Source: Seleniivibrio woodruffii | Lineage (GTDB): Bacteria > Chrysiogenota > Deferribacteres > Deferribacterales > Geovibrionaceae | NCBI RefSeq assembly: GCF_004339245.1 | Contig: NZ_SMGG01000003.1 | Span: 1 to 64,000, forward strand | Direction: 5' to 3' | DNA length: 64,000 nucleotides | Shown: positions 35,106 to 44,187 of the stretch, piece after piece | How positions within the stretch are numbered: position 1 is the first letter of the stretch | Layout: each line of letters begins with the position of its first letter | The notes under the pieces: model-generated | Told to the model about the DNA's origin: nothing | The model's database searches: none | What the model saw: the letters and a program-made list of their open reading frames with translations, nothing else | Translations under genes and position numbers: made by a program

Positions 35106-36944
35106 TTAGATGTTTTTAATATTCTTTCTAATACGACTTACCAGAATAGCTTCTTTTGATACAAAAGAGTTTGTAGCCTTAGCCCAATCCAATATACCAT
35201 TATCAATATTATCATTTTCTAATAACCTATTCGAGAACCAAGCAAAAATAGGTATTATAGTTGATTCTGGATTGTTTAAATTTACCAGTCCGCCAGCAAT
35301 CGTGAGCAACCCTAGAATATCCCATTGTTTTAACCGCTTTTTGTCTTTCTCAAATTTTGTCACTTCTTTGTTAATCTCATCAATATGGAATTGGACTTCA
35401 TTATAATTCACTGCTTTAATAATTTTAGAAACTCTATCAATATCTCTGTGTGAAAAACAACTGTCAACTTCTAATACTGGAGCATCATTATCAATACAAA
35501 ATAGACCATTGGTAAGTAACTGGAGATTTTTTATATTAACATTATTAGGTAAAACTTCTATTCCAGTGTAGCAACTTGCACAAAGTTGTGTTGCATCAAA
35601 CGAAGAATATCCTTCATCACATGCAGGAATGATTGTAGCCTTTAAGCCAATCGCAATATCAAGTGAAGCACACGCAAGAGCAAATTCATCGTTTCTATCA
35701 ATCCCATATGCCATATTGTAATAATAAGCTAATATTGAACCAAAATTATTCAACAATAACCCCATAGAGCCTCTCGTATTTATTACATATTCATAAAAAC
35801 TTAATTGTAACCCCATTACTTTTATCATTGATTGTAATAAAAGATTTGGAGATACATCATAAATTGATACTAATACTTCTAAGAGCTTCCGCCTTTCAAT
35901 TATGCCCATAGTCGGAAACATAAACGGCATCTTTTTTTTCATCTCATTTATGGTTATTGCAGCCAATCTTCTTGTAAAAATTAAAGATCTGGGTGATGCC
36001 TCCATTAATTGGAGAATAAATCCTTGATTATATCTTTCAATTGACTGAGGCAGTATAAATTGTACTCTTCCTCTTATAGTCAACTCAATAAGCTCTTTTT
36101 CATTAATATTTAAAGCTTTTACAAATCCACTCAGGTTCTCTGCCAGAGGCATCACAATTATTAGCCTTCTGTATAACGTGAGATATGTTCGCATATTATC
36201 AGGTGGCAAAAATGTTGCATCGATCAAACATGCAGACCCATCCATTGCATAGCTTTTATCGATAAAGGATTGCGGGTCATTTTTTGTAAAAACACTGTTT
36301 CTATTTTCAGCCCAAAAATCTTCATCTTGTTCATAATATTCTTTAATTAAACTATTGCACTGACATCCAAGTTCTCGACTTGTTTTCAGAATCATAGGGT
36401 TATCAATTTTATAAGTTTTTGTATTGGTATCATTTAAGGATGATGTAAAATTGTCTGTTTTAATAATAACATCAAGAGATTCGTTTATCATTTTACATGT
36501 TTCTTCAAGAACACAAGTCTCTTCTAGTGTTAAGGATTCTTTGAAAATAACAGAAAGTTTATGTCCATTTACCTCAAACTTAAATTCTGGAAACTTTTTT
36601 GGCAAATTAACTATAAGTTCTCTCATAAACTCATCTAATGTCAGAGGATCTCCTCTAAGGCAGGCTAAATCAGTAACGCTTCTCTCTTCAACCCTCAGAG
36701 AATCATCCGGTGCTTTTTGCACGATCGAGATTGGAGATGATGCCATTCGGCATTCATTATCAAACCATTCAGTTAGTTTTTTGTCATTTACATTGTATTC
36801 TTTTTCGTTGAGATAAGGGCATACTGCAAAATATTGATTATCTTTTACCCAAAGACCATTAAAAGGCACGTGTGGAGCTTGTAATATTAATCTTTCATAA
36901 GAAACTCTTGCATAGTATTTATCATGATTTATATCATTACTCAT
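35106..36944 (-). CDS. large protein of unknown function
   Basis: 612 aa from the ATG at 36944, which has GGAG 6 nt upstream. I do not recognise a domain. The N-terminal ~190 residues are mixed alpha/beta. The middle (~200-420) contains a 'YAMDGSACLIDATFLPP' segment and a long helical stretch. A cluster of cysteines lies near residues 440-470 (ACDEGYSSF..LCASCYTG). Near the C-terminus is a hydrophobic stretch (WDILGLLTIAGGLV), long enough for a membrane or buried helix. No signal peptide. It is the last gene of a leftward operon after the AlbA_2 gene (55-nt gap). The AT-rich composition matches the mobile element. A role with the NTase-hydrolase is inferred only from position. Confidence 0.6.
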   Translation of the reverse strand: MSNDINHDKYYARVSYERLILQAPHVPFNGLWVKDNQYFAVCPYLNEKEYNVNDKKLTEWFDNECRMASSPISIVQKAPDDSLRVEERSVTDLACLRGDPLTLDEFMRELIVNLPKKFPEFKFEVNGHKLSVIFKESLTLEETCVLEETCKMINESLDVIIKTDNFTSSLNDTNTKTYKIDNPMILKTSRELGCQCNSLIKEYYEQDEDFWAENRNSVFTKNDPQSFIDKSYAMDGSACLIDATFLPPDNMRTYLTLYRRLIIVMPLAENLSGFVKALNINEKELIELTIRGRVQFILPQSIERYNQGFILQLMEASPRSLIFTRRLAAITINEMKKKMPFMFPTMGIIERRKLLEVLVSIYDVSPNLLLQSMIKVMGLQLSFYEYVINTRGSMGLLLNNFGSILAYYYNMAYGIDRNDEFALACASLDIAIGLKATIIPACDEGYSSFDATQLCASCYTGIEVLPNNVNIKNLQLLTNGLFCIDNDAPVLEVDSCFSHRDIDRVSKIIKAVNYNEVQFHIDEINKEVTKFEKDKKRLKQWDILGLLTIAGGLVNLNNPESTIIPIFAWFSNRLLENDNIDNGILDWAKATNSFVSKEAILVSRIRKNIKNI

Positions 36945-36999
36945 GGTAAGCTCCAAATATCTTTGCCATATGCAATTTAGGATTAGACTTACAAAATTA

Positions 37000-38463
37000 C
37001 TAGTATCTATAAGTGGTTAATCGTTCCTTTCCTTTCTCTGTGGCACGATACTTCTGTTTACTACTTGTTGGCTTATCCGGTTCAGTCATTTCAAGTAGAC
37101 CTGCTGTAATAAGAGGCTTAAGCACTTGGTTCCTAAACTTAGTTCTGTCAGATCTACCTTCAATAGACATTAAATCTGATATACTACTTTCAGTTAAACA
37201 CATTTCTAATATTTTAACTTGGTGCCGACTTAGTGCCAGCTTAGTGCCTTGTCCGGCACTATCTCCAGAATCTTTGCCACCGCCAAACTCAGGCACTTTG
37301 ATAATTATCTTGAAAATATCTCCTTCTATAAGCTCAGGATTCTCACCGCCGTAAGCTTTGCCATATTTCATAAGGTTGCGAACACCGGAACCAAGCTCAT
37401 CAGCCAAACCAATCTGCCTGAAGAACCGTGCGATAACTGGATTTTTCGGATAAGGAGTAAAAGATGCAGGATTGATTATGCCCATTCCATGTGGTCTGTT
37501 GCTGTTCTCGGTGCGAACCAGCCCTTTCTCAATGATCAACTTTGCCGGAAACGCATTCATATATTCCCTGTGAATCAGAATGTTTGAAGCCACCTCTCGA
37601 AATATAGTATCCCTGAGACTGATGTTTGTTGTACCTTCGAGATAAAACGGATCGGGGAGATGCTTTGCGATAAAAGCCAGAATCCTGTCATAGCTTTCTA
37701 CAAGATTTACTTCAACAAGGTCTCTGTCATCGTATCTGTCTAAGTTTACTTTTCGGAGTATCAGGTCTGTGCGGTGATGCGGCACGGCAGACAAGACAGA
37801 AGCATGTTTTCCGAGCAATAATATCCCAGCAAGAGTCAGCCCGCTTTTTCCTGTCTCTCTGTCGATCTGGTATAACTGTGCACTTTGCAGAAGATCCATA
37901 TCGTCCATATCTTTCCAAGGATGATCACCTCTTCGGATAGTAGCTGTTTTACGGCATTTTGCCAGTAAGCTGAGTTCAATATCCTCAAGCCCCGTATATG
38001 GAAATATTTTGTTTTCGCTATAAGACGACTGCTTACGTTGATAAAGTCTGGAAACCATGTCAGTATTGTTTGTAATGTCCAGATCACCATCTTCGTTACG
38101 GTCAAATATTTTTGCTCCGCACCTGTGTACCTGAGAACTTTCCGGAACATATATGTGAAGTACAGTTTTGCCGTCAATTTCAACCGGATCAACCGAAAGG
38201 TATGTTGGAGGATTTATCTTCTGGGGATTATTAACTGTAGTAACAAAAGTTTCTTTGATTGCCTGGACACAATCCTTGTCAACGCCGACAATATTCTTAT
38301 TATCATCCACGCCAAGAAGTATCGTTCCACCATGGCGATTTAGAAAAGCACAGACTGTGTCATACACATCTTTGTTCAGACTTATTCTTGATTCTTTAAA
38401 CTCGACAGTCAAGCCTTCGCCATTCTCGACAAGGCTTTTAATTATACCGATGTCAGAAATCAT
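37000..38463 (-). CDS. AlbA_2 / HATPase_c_4 winged-helix protein
   Basis: 487 aa. The N-terminal AlbA_2 (Schlafen-core-type) domain spans ~10-130 with 'GEGLTVEFKES' and 'NRHGGTILLGVDDNKNIVG'. A HATPase_c_4-like module follows (~290-400), with 'REVASNILIHREYMN', 'GMGIINPASF' and 'LADELGSGVRNL'. The last ~80 residues form a winged helix. Such proteins are often annotated as RecG-like or RNA-binding regulators and recur near defence genes; biochemical roles are poorly known. ATG 38463 directly follows the upstream gene's stop (38464-38466) with no gap. Its codon use is more GC-rich than that of its neighbours, suggesting a separate origin. Confidence 0.8.
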   Translation of the reverse strand: MISDIGIIKSLVENGEGLTVEFKESRISLNKDVYDTVCAFLNRHGGTILLGVDDNKNIVGVDKDCVQAIKETFVTTVNNPQKINPPTYLSVDPVEIDGKTVLHIYVPESSQVHRCGAKIFDRNEDGDLDITNNTDMVSRLYQRKQSSYSENKIFPYTGLEDIELSLLAKCRKTATIRRGDHPWKDMDDMDLLQSAQLYQIDRETGKSGLTLAGILLLGKHASVLSAVPHHRTDLILRKVNLDRYDDRDLVEVNLVESYDRILAFIAKHLPDPFYLEGTTNISLRDTIFREVASNILIHREYMNAFPAKLIIEKGLVRTENSNRPHGMGIINPASFTPYPKNPVIARFFRQIGLADELGSGVRNLMKYGKAYGGENPELIEGDIFKIIIKVPEFGGGKDSGDSAGQGTKLALSRHQVKILEMCLTESSISDLMSIEGRSDRTKFRNQVLKPLITAGLLEMTEPDKPTSSKQKYRATEKGKERLTTYRY

Positions 38464-39624
38464 TTATATATCCTGTTTATTTCTTTTACGATTCTTAATG
38501 AATTCAGTATACCAAATATCTTTATTCAAATAAAGATACGGAAGCCAATATCCTTCTATGACATCTTTTTTGATCACATTGTTGTGTTTGAAAATATTAT
38601 TATCTGTTTCTAAAAGAATTTCTGACTTATGAATAAACCCATCAACGCCTGAAGTTCCAAAAAGCGCATCTTTTGTCAACCAATCAATTGTAGGCATCCA
38701 TTTAACATACTCATCCTTGGGAGATTTTTCATTTAAAACCCTTGCAACATGTGTACCTCGATAAATATTCCAATCAAAATTTGTCGTTATGATACTACCT
38801 GTTAATATTAAACAATTCAGTGACACTGGAGGAGTATCTTTAAAGCCACTAATATAAGCAGCAATAATATATGTACCAAATGAGTGAGCTATTATTGAAA
38901 TTGGTTTTTTATAGATTCCATTAAGAGCAAACAACCATTCCCGAAACTCATCAACCACTTTATCTCTTTTCTTTTTATTTCTGAGTAAATCAATACCATT
39001 ATCTTCAGTATAACTATATGGGGCAAAGATCCAATTTTTAGATGAAATAAGCGGCGCAAGATCATTATTCCATTTGGCATCAGTCATCAAACCATGAATA
39101 GTTACAATGACACCATTGGAATCATAATGATCTATAAAATGCCTACCTATATATGCCCGTTGAATAATCTCATATTCAATGTCAGAAGGATAATGCTTTA
39201 TTTCCCATGTTTTATTTGTTGAAGTAAGATTGACCTGTATAACACCAACTTTTTCACCAGAAGCTTTCGTCATAAATAAATGAAGAAAACTATCTATAAC
39301 ATTAGGGTATTTTATAGAACATACCTGTATATCAATCTTCATCGCATCTATTGTTAGCATTTCATTTCTACGAGGCAAATTTGTATCGTCACGAAAAACA
39401 ATTAAACAGTCAATATCATTTGGTTCATGAGCCTTCGTTACAAAAGAGCCGCCAAAAATAATAAATATGGCACCTGATTCTGTAGCCCAATCAAAAATAT
39501 CAGCGATCGACTTTCTAAAGCTTTCTCTGTAATCATTAAAACAAAAGAAATCAATAAACTCTAGTCCAGAGCATTCATGAATACCTTCTGGCAATAAATA
39601 ATTAGAATTAAAATTTGGAATCAT
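38464..39624 (-). CDS. nucleotidyltransferase - alpha/beta-hydrolase fusion
   Basis: 386 aa from the ATG at 39624; an open frame continues to 39678 from TTG. Residues ~1-130 are a polymerase-beta-type nucleotidyltransferase resembling DUF6932 proteins, beginning 'MIPNFNSNYLLPEGIHE'. The active site is intact: GGS (58-60), D70-X-D72 in 'PNDIDCLI', and a third Asp (~98) in 'MKIDIQV'. Residues ~165-386 are an alpha/beta hydrolase with the oxyanion HG (178-179) and nucleophile Ser248 in 'AHSFGTY'; a later Asp and His could finish the triad. No signal peptide. First gene of the three-gene operon. I know of no named system with this fusion; signalling-nucleotide synthesis coupled to lipase or esterase action is one speculation, protein modification another. 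Confidence 0.72.
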   Translation of the reverse strand: MIPNFNSNYLLPEGIHECSGLEFIDFFCFNDYRESFRKSIADIFDWATESGAIFIIFGGSFVTKAHEPNDIDCLIVFRDDTNLPRRNEMLTIDAMKIDIQVCSIKYPNVIDSFLHLFMTKASGEKVGVIQVNLTSTNKTWEIKHYPSDIEYEIIQRAYIGRHFIDHYDSNGVIVTIHGLMTDAKWNNDLAPLISSKNWIFAPYSYTEDNGIDLLRNKKKRDKVVDEFREWLFALNGIYKKPISIIAHSFGTYIIAAYISGFKDTPPVSLNCLILTGSIITTNFDWNIYRGTHVARVLNEKSPKDEYVKWMPTIDWLTKDALFGTSGVDGFIHKSEILLETDNNIFKHNNVIKKDVIEGYWLPYLYLNKDIWYTEFIKNRKRNKQDI

Positions 39625-39675
39625 GGGAGTAACTCGAATGAATTGATTAACTTCAAATAAGTCAAGCAATAATAG

Positions 39676-39762
39676 CAATTTTCATATACACTCTTGCTAA
39701 GGCTCTCTGCCGATCTTTCTTGTATAATCTGCTTGTTATATTTGATTGTCATATGAAAATTG
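39676..39762. promoter_or_regulatory. 12-bp perfect inverted repeat upstream of the NTase-hydrolase gene
   Basis: CAATTTTCATAT (39676-39687) and ATATGAAAATTG (39751-39762), 63 nt apart, in a 269-nt gene-free stretch (39625-39893) that must also hold the operon promoter. Two operator half-sites or a long hairpin are both possible. I see nothing else there. Confidence 0.4.
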
Positions 39763-39893
39763 TAACACTTGCAAAAAACCTGTCCATTCCATTTTGCTCA
39801 TGCTATTTGCTTTACCATCTTTTAAGCTATTTGACCTTTTTTCAACTGAATACCACAGTTTTTTCTGCTAAATAATTACAGATTTTGTATTAG

Positions 39894-41015
39894 CTAAAAA
39901 ACAATGTTTAAAATATATCTAAAAATGCCAACTAAAAACAAAAGAACGACATAAGCTCCAATAGATTCTCTAAACTTTAAATTGAGAAGAAACTTTGTAG
40001 AAGCAACAGGATATATAACAAAATACGCTGTACTTAATACCATTATTGGAACTTTGAAGTGTCCGTTTGGTGATAACAGCTGATAAGAAATAAGTCCAAA
40101 TACAAATAAAACTATTGAATATGTATTTAAAAAAATAAAAAAAAGACCACCATAAGTGGCTCTTGAAAATTTATACATTTTATTAGCAATAACAAAGATT
40201 AATGTAGAAAGCATAATAGCTAATAACAGCGTCAAGATATTATTAATATCTACTAGCATATTTAAAGTATCTATCAAGCCATTAGTCATCAGTTGAAATT
40301 GTTCCTTTTTATCTTTTCCTGCACTTGCCAATAGTTCTTTTACATTATACGAAGACAATATCTTTTGGAATGCATTCTCAAATAATTTTTTAGCAGATAA
40401 ATAGCCTAGCAGATGGAAAGCCAAAGATGTTGAAACAAGCTCAATATTACTAAATCTACGGACGGTATGCTTAATTGGCAAAAATAAAATAAGAAGTAAG
40501 TTAATCCATTTATAAATATCAAAGATGTCTTGATAATCTAATACTACTGAAGACCTTGTCTTGTTTGATGCCTGTTTTTCTTGATGTCCTTTGTCTCTGA
40601 GAACCTCAACGATATTTGGAATTCTTCCAACCTTGACATAGAACCCTTCAATCGAAATTTTGAAGTTGTGGTTTCTGTTATAATTTACATCAAAATAGCT
40701 GATCATTCGTTCGTTTAATCCTTTAAAATAAGCAATTACAGCACTTCTTTTAGAAGGTACTTTTGTCTCATCTCGCTTGCAATCATCACCTGAATCTCTA
40801 TTAAAATATTTGAAAAATCTGTCATCACATCTCAGAACATTAGACTCATTAAGCATTTTTATAGTTTCCTTAACATAACAATGAGTCGTTGAGGCATTAC
40901 CAGTTTTATGTTCGCTTTCGTAGTATAAAAAACTATTCAGAAAGAGAATCGTTTCTTCTTTTTCCGTCTGAGAGTAATAAATTTCGTCAATATGCACAGA
41001 TTTTTTTTTCGCCAT
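39894..41015 (-). CDS. multi-pass membrane protein of unknown function
   Basis: 373 aa. The N-terminal ~165 residues are soluble and charged. About five or six transmembrane helices follow: ~170-186, ~198-215, ~260-280, ~292-315, ~325-345 and ~352-370. An A9 run encodes Lys3-5 (plus-strand T9 just before 41011), a possible slippage site. I do not recognise the family. It lies upstream of the NTase operon on the same strand (269-nt gap), divergent from the mobilisation genes. AT-rich. Confidence 0.55.
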   Translation of the reverse strand: MAKKKSVHIDEIYYSQTEKEETILFLNSFLYYESEHKTGNASTTHCYVKETIKMLNESNVLRCDDRFFKYFNRDSGDDCKRDETKVPSKRSAVIAYFKGLNERMISYFDVNYNRNHNFKISIEGFYVKVGRIPNIVEVLRDKGHQEKQASNKTRSSVVLDYQDIFDIYKWINLLLILFLPIKHTVRRFSNIELVSTSLAFHLLGYLSAKKLFENAFQKILSSYNVKELLASAGKDKKEQFQLMTNGLIDTLNMLVDINNILTLLLAIMLSTLIFVIANKMYKFSRATYGGLFFIFLNTYSIVLFVFGLISYQLLSPNGHFKVPIMVLSTAYFVIYPVASTKFLLNLKFRESIGAYVVLLFLVGIFRYILNIVF

Positions 41016-41060
41016 AATCCCATCCTAGAGAGGTAGTTGCCCAGTACATTCCCAAAGGTG

Positions 41061-41070
41061 CAGGTACCTG
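41061..41070. promoter_or_regulatory. palindromic operator candidate between divergent genes
   Basis: Perfect palindrome CAGGTACCTG in the 122-nt gap between the membrane protein (leftward) and the HTH-relaxase genes (rightward). It is a plausible site for the HTH protein encoded next to it. Confidence 0.35.
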
Positions 41071-41137
41071 ACCAGTAACAAACTTTTCTTATCAGATAAA
41101 AAAAGCTATGTCTAGGTAAACAAAACAGGAGGCTACG

Positions 41138-41320
41138 ATGGATAAACCTATGAATGTAGAGGAAGTGGCAATATACCTGCACAAAGCTGTTAGCACCATT
41201 TATCAAATGACACACAAAAAGCAAATTCCACATATCAAGGAAGGCGGCAACCTTTTATTTGACAGAGATGACATTAATAATTGGCTCGCAAGTAAAAAAG
41301 TACCTGTTAGGAAATGCTAA
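41138..41320 (+). CDS. small helix-turn-helix protein, excisionase-like
   Basis: 60 aa, nearly all one MerR/excisionase-type helix-turn-helix: 'MNVEEVAIYLHKAVSTIYQM' recognises DNA with 'IPHIKEGGNLLFDRDDINNWL' as the wing. Proteins of this kind act as recombination directionality factors or local regulators in mobile elements. AGGAGG lies 7 nt before the ATG. The stop overlaps the relaxase start, so the two are co-translated. Whether it controls excision or mobilisation genes cannot be told. Confidence 0.75.
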   Translation: MDKPMNVEEVAIYLHKAVSTIYQMTHKKQIPHIKEGGNLLFDRDDINNWLASKKVPVRKC

Positions 41321-43998
41321 TGAGCCTTGCTCGTTCTATATCAGCTTCAAACGCTGAAAAATACTATTATGAAAAAGACCCGCTCCTTAGTAAAGAACCT
41401 GAAGGCAACTCAAAATGGCAAGGACAAGGTGCTGAAAAGCTGGGGCTAAATGGACAAGTATCGAAAGATACCTTTGTAAAAATACTTGATGGTAGGCATC
41501 CAGAGACTGGTCAAAGGTTAGTTGCACTTGGAGTAAATGGTGAACACCGAGCTGGAATAGATTTTGTCTTCTCACCGCCTAAAAGCGTCTCTATATATGC
41601 ATTACATGGCGGACACGCTGAAATACTCAAAGCTCATCAAGAAGCTGTCAGAGACACGATAAAACATATTGAGACCATTGTTACCTCAAGAAGCACGGAG
41701 AATGGTCAAACAAAATATCAGAATACTAGCAATGTTGTAGCCGCGACATTTATGCATTCCACATCCAGAGCCAATGATCCGCAGCTACATACACACGCAA
41801 TAATTATGAACATGACAGAATCCAACGGAGAATGGAAAGCAGTCTCAAATGAATCCCTATTTATTTCTCAAAACATTATCAATCAGGTTTATCAGAACCA
41901 TTTGGCTCAAAATATTGTTGAGCTTGGATATAGTATAGACCGCAGAGGATCGTCATTTGAGATATCTGGCTTTAAACAGGAGTGGATTGATCAATTCTCT
42001 AAAAGGTCAGATGAGGTCACAAAATACCTGAATGAAAATATTGATAAACTACGTGAACAGTATCCTGAAGCCTCAGAGCAGAAGTTAAAAGACTTAGCTA
42101 TTTTGGCCAGCAGAGATGAAAAAGACAAATCCATTACCTCAGCAGAATTGAAAGACCTGTGGGAATCTCAGGTCAGCCGAGACAGCATAGAACAAGCCGT
42201 CTGTAATTCCATTGAGCAGCAACTTCAAAGCTACACATTAGAAAAGACAGCGGATCTTATTACAGAAAACCAGAACACTTTTACAAAAGAACTGTTCGCA
42301 GAAACATACCTCAAGCTAAATGTTGGCTCACGCACTATTGAAGATTTCAAAATAGAGCTCCAAAAGTCTCTTTCAAATGAACAAATTCAAAAAGTTGGAG
42401 AAGTCCCAACAAGAATAGGCGCTCGGACAATCAATTTACCGCAAGCGATCTACACAACAGCCAATGTAATAGAAACAGAAAAAGCGATTCTAAACACTAT
42501 TGAAAACCAGAAGAGTATCAAATCATATATGACGGCTGAACTGGTGAGCCAGTATCTTGAAAACACCTCATTGACTGCTGGACAACAACAACTTGTAGAG
42601 CATATTGCAACTACAGATAAACGATTCTCATTTATTCAAGGAGACGCAGGAACGGGCAAAACATATGCTCTGGATATGGTTGCGAGCATCTTGCAGCAAG
42701 AATCTGAAGTTAAGATTATCGGAGCCTCATTCACAGGGAAAGCCGCCGCAGAAATTGAGGAAAAAACTAGCGGTAATATTCAGGCTCATACACTCCATAG
42801 CCTTCTGAACAACTGGGATCAGCATATTAAACTTGATCAAGCATCACTTCTTATCGTTGATGAAGCTTCGATGATTTCATCTAAGCAATTCGCATCTATT
42901 ATTGCACATGCTCAACAAACTGACACCAGAGTCATATTTATAGGTGATACAAAACAGCTTCAGCCAATTCAGGCTGGGCAAATTTTCAAAGACGCTATCG
43001 ACAAATTCGGTGCAGACGTAGTTCTCTCTGAGAATTTACGTCAACAGACCTCACTTGCTCAAGAGATAGTCGGATCGGTTAAAGATTACCACCAGGGAAT
43101 AAATGATAATGGTGTACATCAAGCTTTTTCATCGTTATCTGCCAACGACAAAATTCATGAACAATCGGATTTCACCAGCAAAGCTATTAAAGACTATATT
43201 TCAAATATTCAGGCGAATAAGGATACCTTGCTTCTGACACATAAGAATGACCTTAAAGATACATTGAATATTAATATTAGAGATCGTCTATTAGATAGCA
43301 ACACTCACCGTTTTGAACTCACTGTCAGAGAACAGATAAATATTAGCCAAACCGATAAATTTAATTCACACAGCTATGAAGCTGGACAGAGCATATTTAT
43401 AACAGCAGCCATTGATAATTTTAAAGCTGGCTCAGAATGGCAGATTTCATCTATAGACCATGAAAACAACAGCCTTAATGTCATAAATCCCAAAGGCTAC
43501 ACTGAATCAATCGACCTATCGGAACACGGAAACCACATTTCAGCATTTACAGAGCAGACAAAAGAATTCGCCATAGGAGACAAAATAGTCTTCGAAAAGA
43601 ATGATTACCTTATTGATGTCAAAAATGGGCAGACAGGGCAAATAGAGAGCTATGAGAACGGTATTCTCTCAATCAACAAAGACAACGGCGATTCAGTTAA
43701 TTTCAAACCTGAAAACTATAATTACCTTGATTATGGGTACGCTCTGACAGTCCACAAAGCTCAGGGGCAGACATGCGACACTGTCCAGTATGTCACCGAA
43801 TCTAACGACAAAATGATTAATTCTGAAAGCTTCTACGTGGCAATGACCAGAGCCACAGATGACATAAACATATACACCGATGACGCTGACAAACTCGCAG
43901 ATCGGGCAAGCATTCATGAAAACGAAATATCGCTTCATGACATGCTTGAGAACACCAACACCCACGAAACAGAAATTGACAACCAGATAGAATTTTAA
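41320..43998 (+). CDS. MobF-family conjugative relaxase-helicase
   Basis: Nicks and unwinds the element's DNA at oriT for transfer. About 892 aa. The relaxase domain has an N-terminal Tyr cluster (EKYYYEKD) as catalytic residues and the metal-binding three-His cluster ('FMHSTSRANDPQLHTHAII'). The RecD-type helicase domain has Walker A 'GDAGTGKT' (~residue 445), Walker B 'LLIVDEASMIS', and the C-terminal 'VHKAQGQTCDTV' and 'FYVAMTRATDDINIY' motifs. TrwC and TraI are known relatives; this one is somewhat shorter than TrwC. I choose the ATG at 41320 (AGGA 7 nt upstream, TAATG overlap with the HTH gene); 41314 is a possible start two codons earlier. Confidence 0.92.
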   Translation: MSLARSISASNAEKYYYEKDPLLSKEPEGNSKWQGQGAEKLGLNGQVSKDTFVKILDGRHPETGQRLVALGVNGEHRAGIDFVFSPPKSVSIYALHGGHAEILKAHQEAVRDTIKHIETIVTSRSTENGQTKYQNTSNVVAATFMHSTSRANDPQLHTHAIIMNMTESNGEWKAVSNESLFISQNIINQVYQNHLAQNIVELGYSIDRRGSSFEISGFKQEWIDQFSKRSDEVTKYLNENIDKLREQYPEASEQKLKDLAILASRDEKDKSITSAELKDLWESQVSRDSIEQAVCNSIEQQLQSYTLEKTADLITENQNTFTKELFAETYLKLNVGSRTIEDFKIELQKSLSNEQIQKVGEVPTRIGARTINLPQAIYTTANVIETEKAILNTIENQKSIKSYMTAELVSQYLENTSLTAGQQQLVEHIATTDKRFSFIQGDAGTGKTYALDMVASILQQESEVKIIGASFTGKAAAEIEEKTSGNIQAHTLHSLLNNWDQHIKLDQASLLIVDEASMISSKQFASIIAHAQQTDTRVIFIGDTKQLQPIQAGQIFKDAIDKFGADVVLSENLRQQTSLAQEIVGSVKDYHQGINDNGVHQAFSSLSANDKIHEQSDFTSKAIKDYISNIQANKDTLLLTHKNDLKDTLNINIRDRLLDSNTHRFELTVREQINISQTDKFNSHSYEAGQSIFITAAIDNFKAGSEWQISSIDHENNSLNVINPKGYTESIDLSEHGNHISAFTEQTKEFAIGDKIVFEKNDYLIDVKNGQTGQIESYENGILSINKDNGDSVNFKPENYNYLDYGYALTVHKAQGQTCDTVQYVTESNDKMINSESFYVAMTRATDDINIYTDDADKLADRASIHENEISLHDMLENTNTHETEIDNQIEF

Positions 43999-44187
43999 GA
44001 CTCGGAAAAGGAGGATACTTCACGCAACCATGTTGCTTTGAAGAATCAGAAGAAAATTAAAGAATATAAGTAAGTTAAATAAAGAATTCTGTAATGCAAA
44101 ATGCATGACAGAGTGTGCGAAAAATTGCTGAAACGTCTGGCCAGACAATGCACTGACAACGCACGACAAAATTAATACGGAGGACAG
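43999..44187. other. candidate oriT region
   Basis: A 189-nt non-coding gap between the relaxase and RHH accessory genes, the usual place for oriT in MobF systems. It contains a perfect palindrome TCTGGCCAGA (within ACGTCTGGCCAGACAATG, about 44131-44148), a smaller inverted repeat TGCAAAATGCA (~44096-44106) and a TGCGAAAAATTGC stretch (~44117-44129). No known nic consensus is obvious. Confidence 0.45.

Noticed and set aside
37000-38463. Annotation as RecG helicase
   Set aside because: No helicase motifs; the resemblance is to AlbA_2 and HATPase_c_4 domains that automated pipelines often mislabel.
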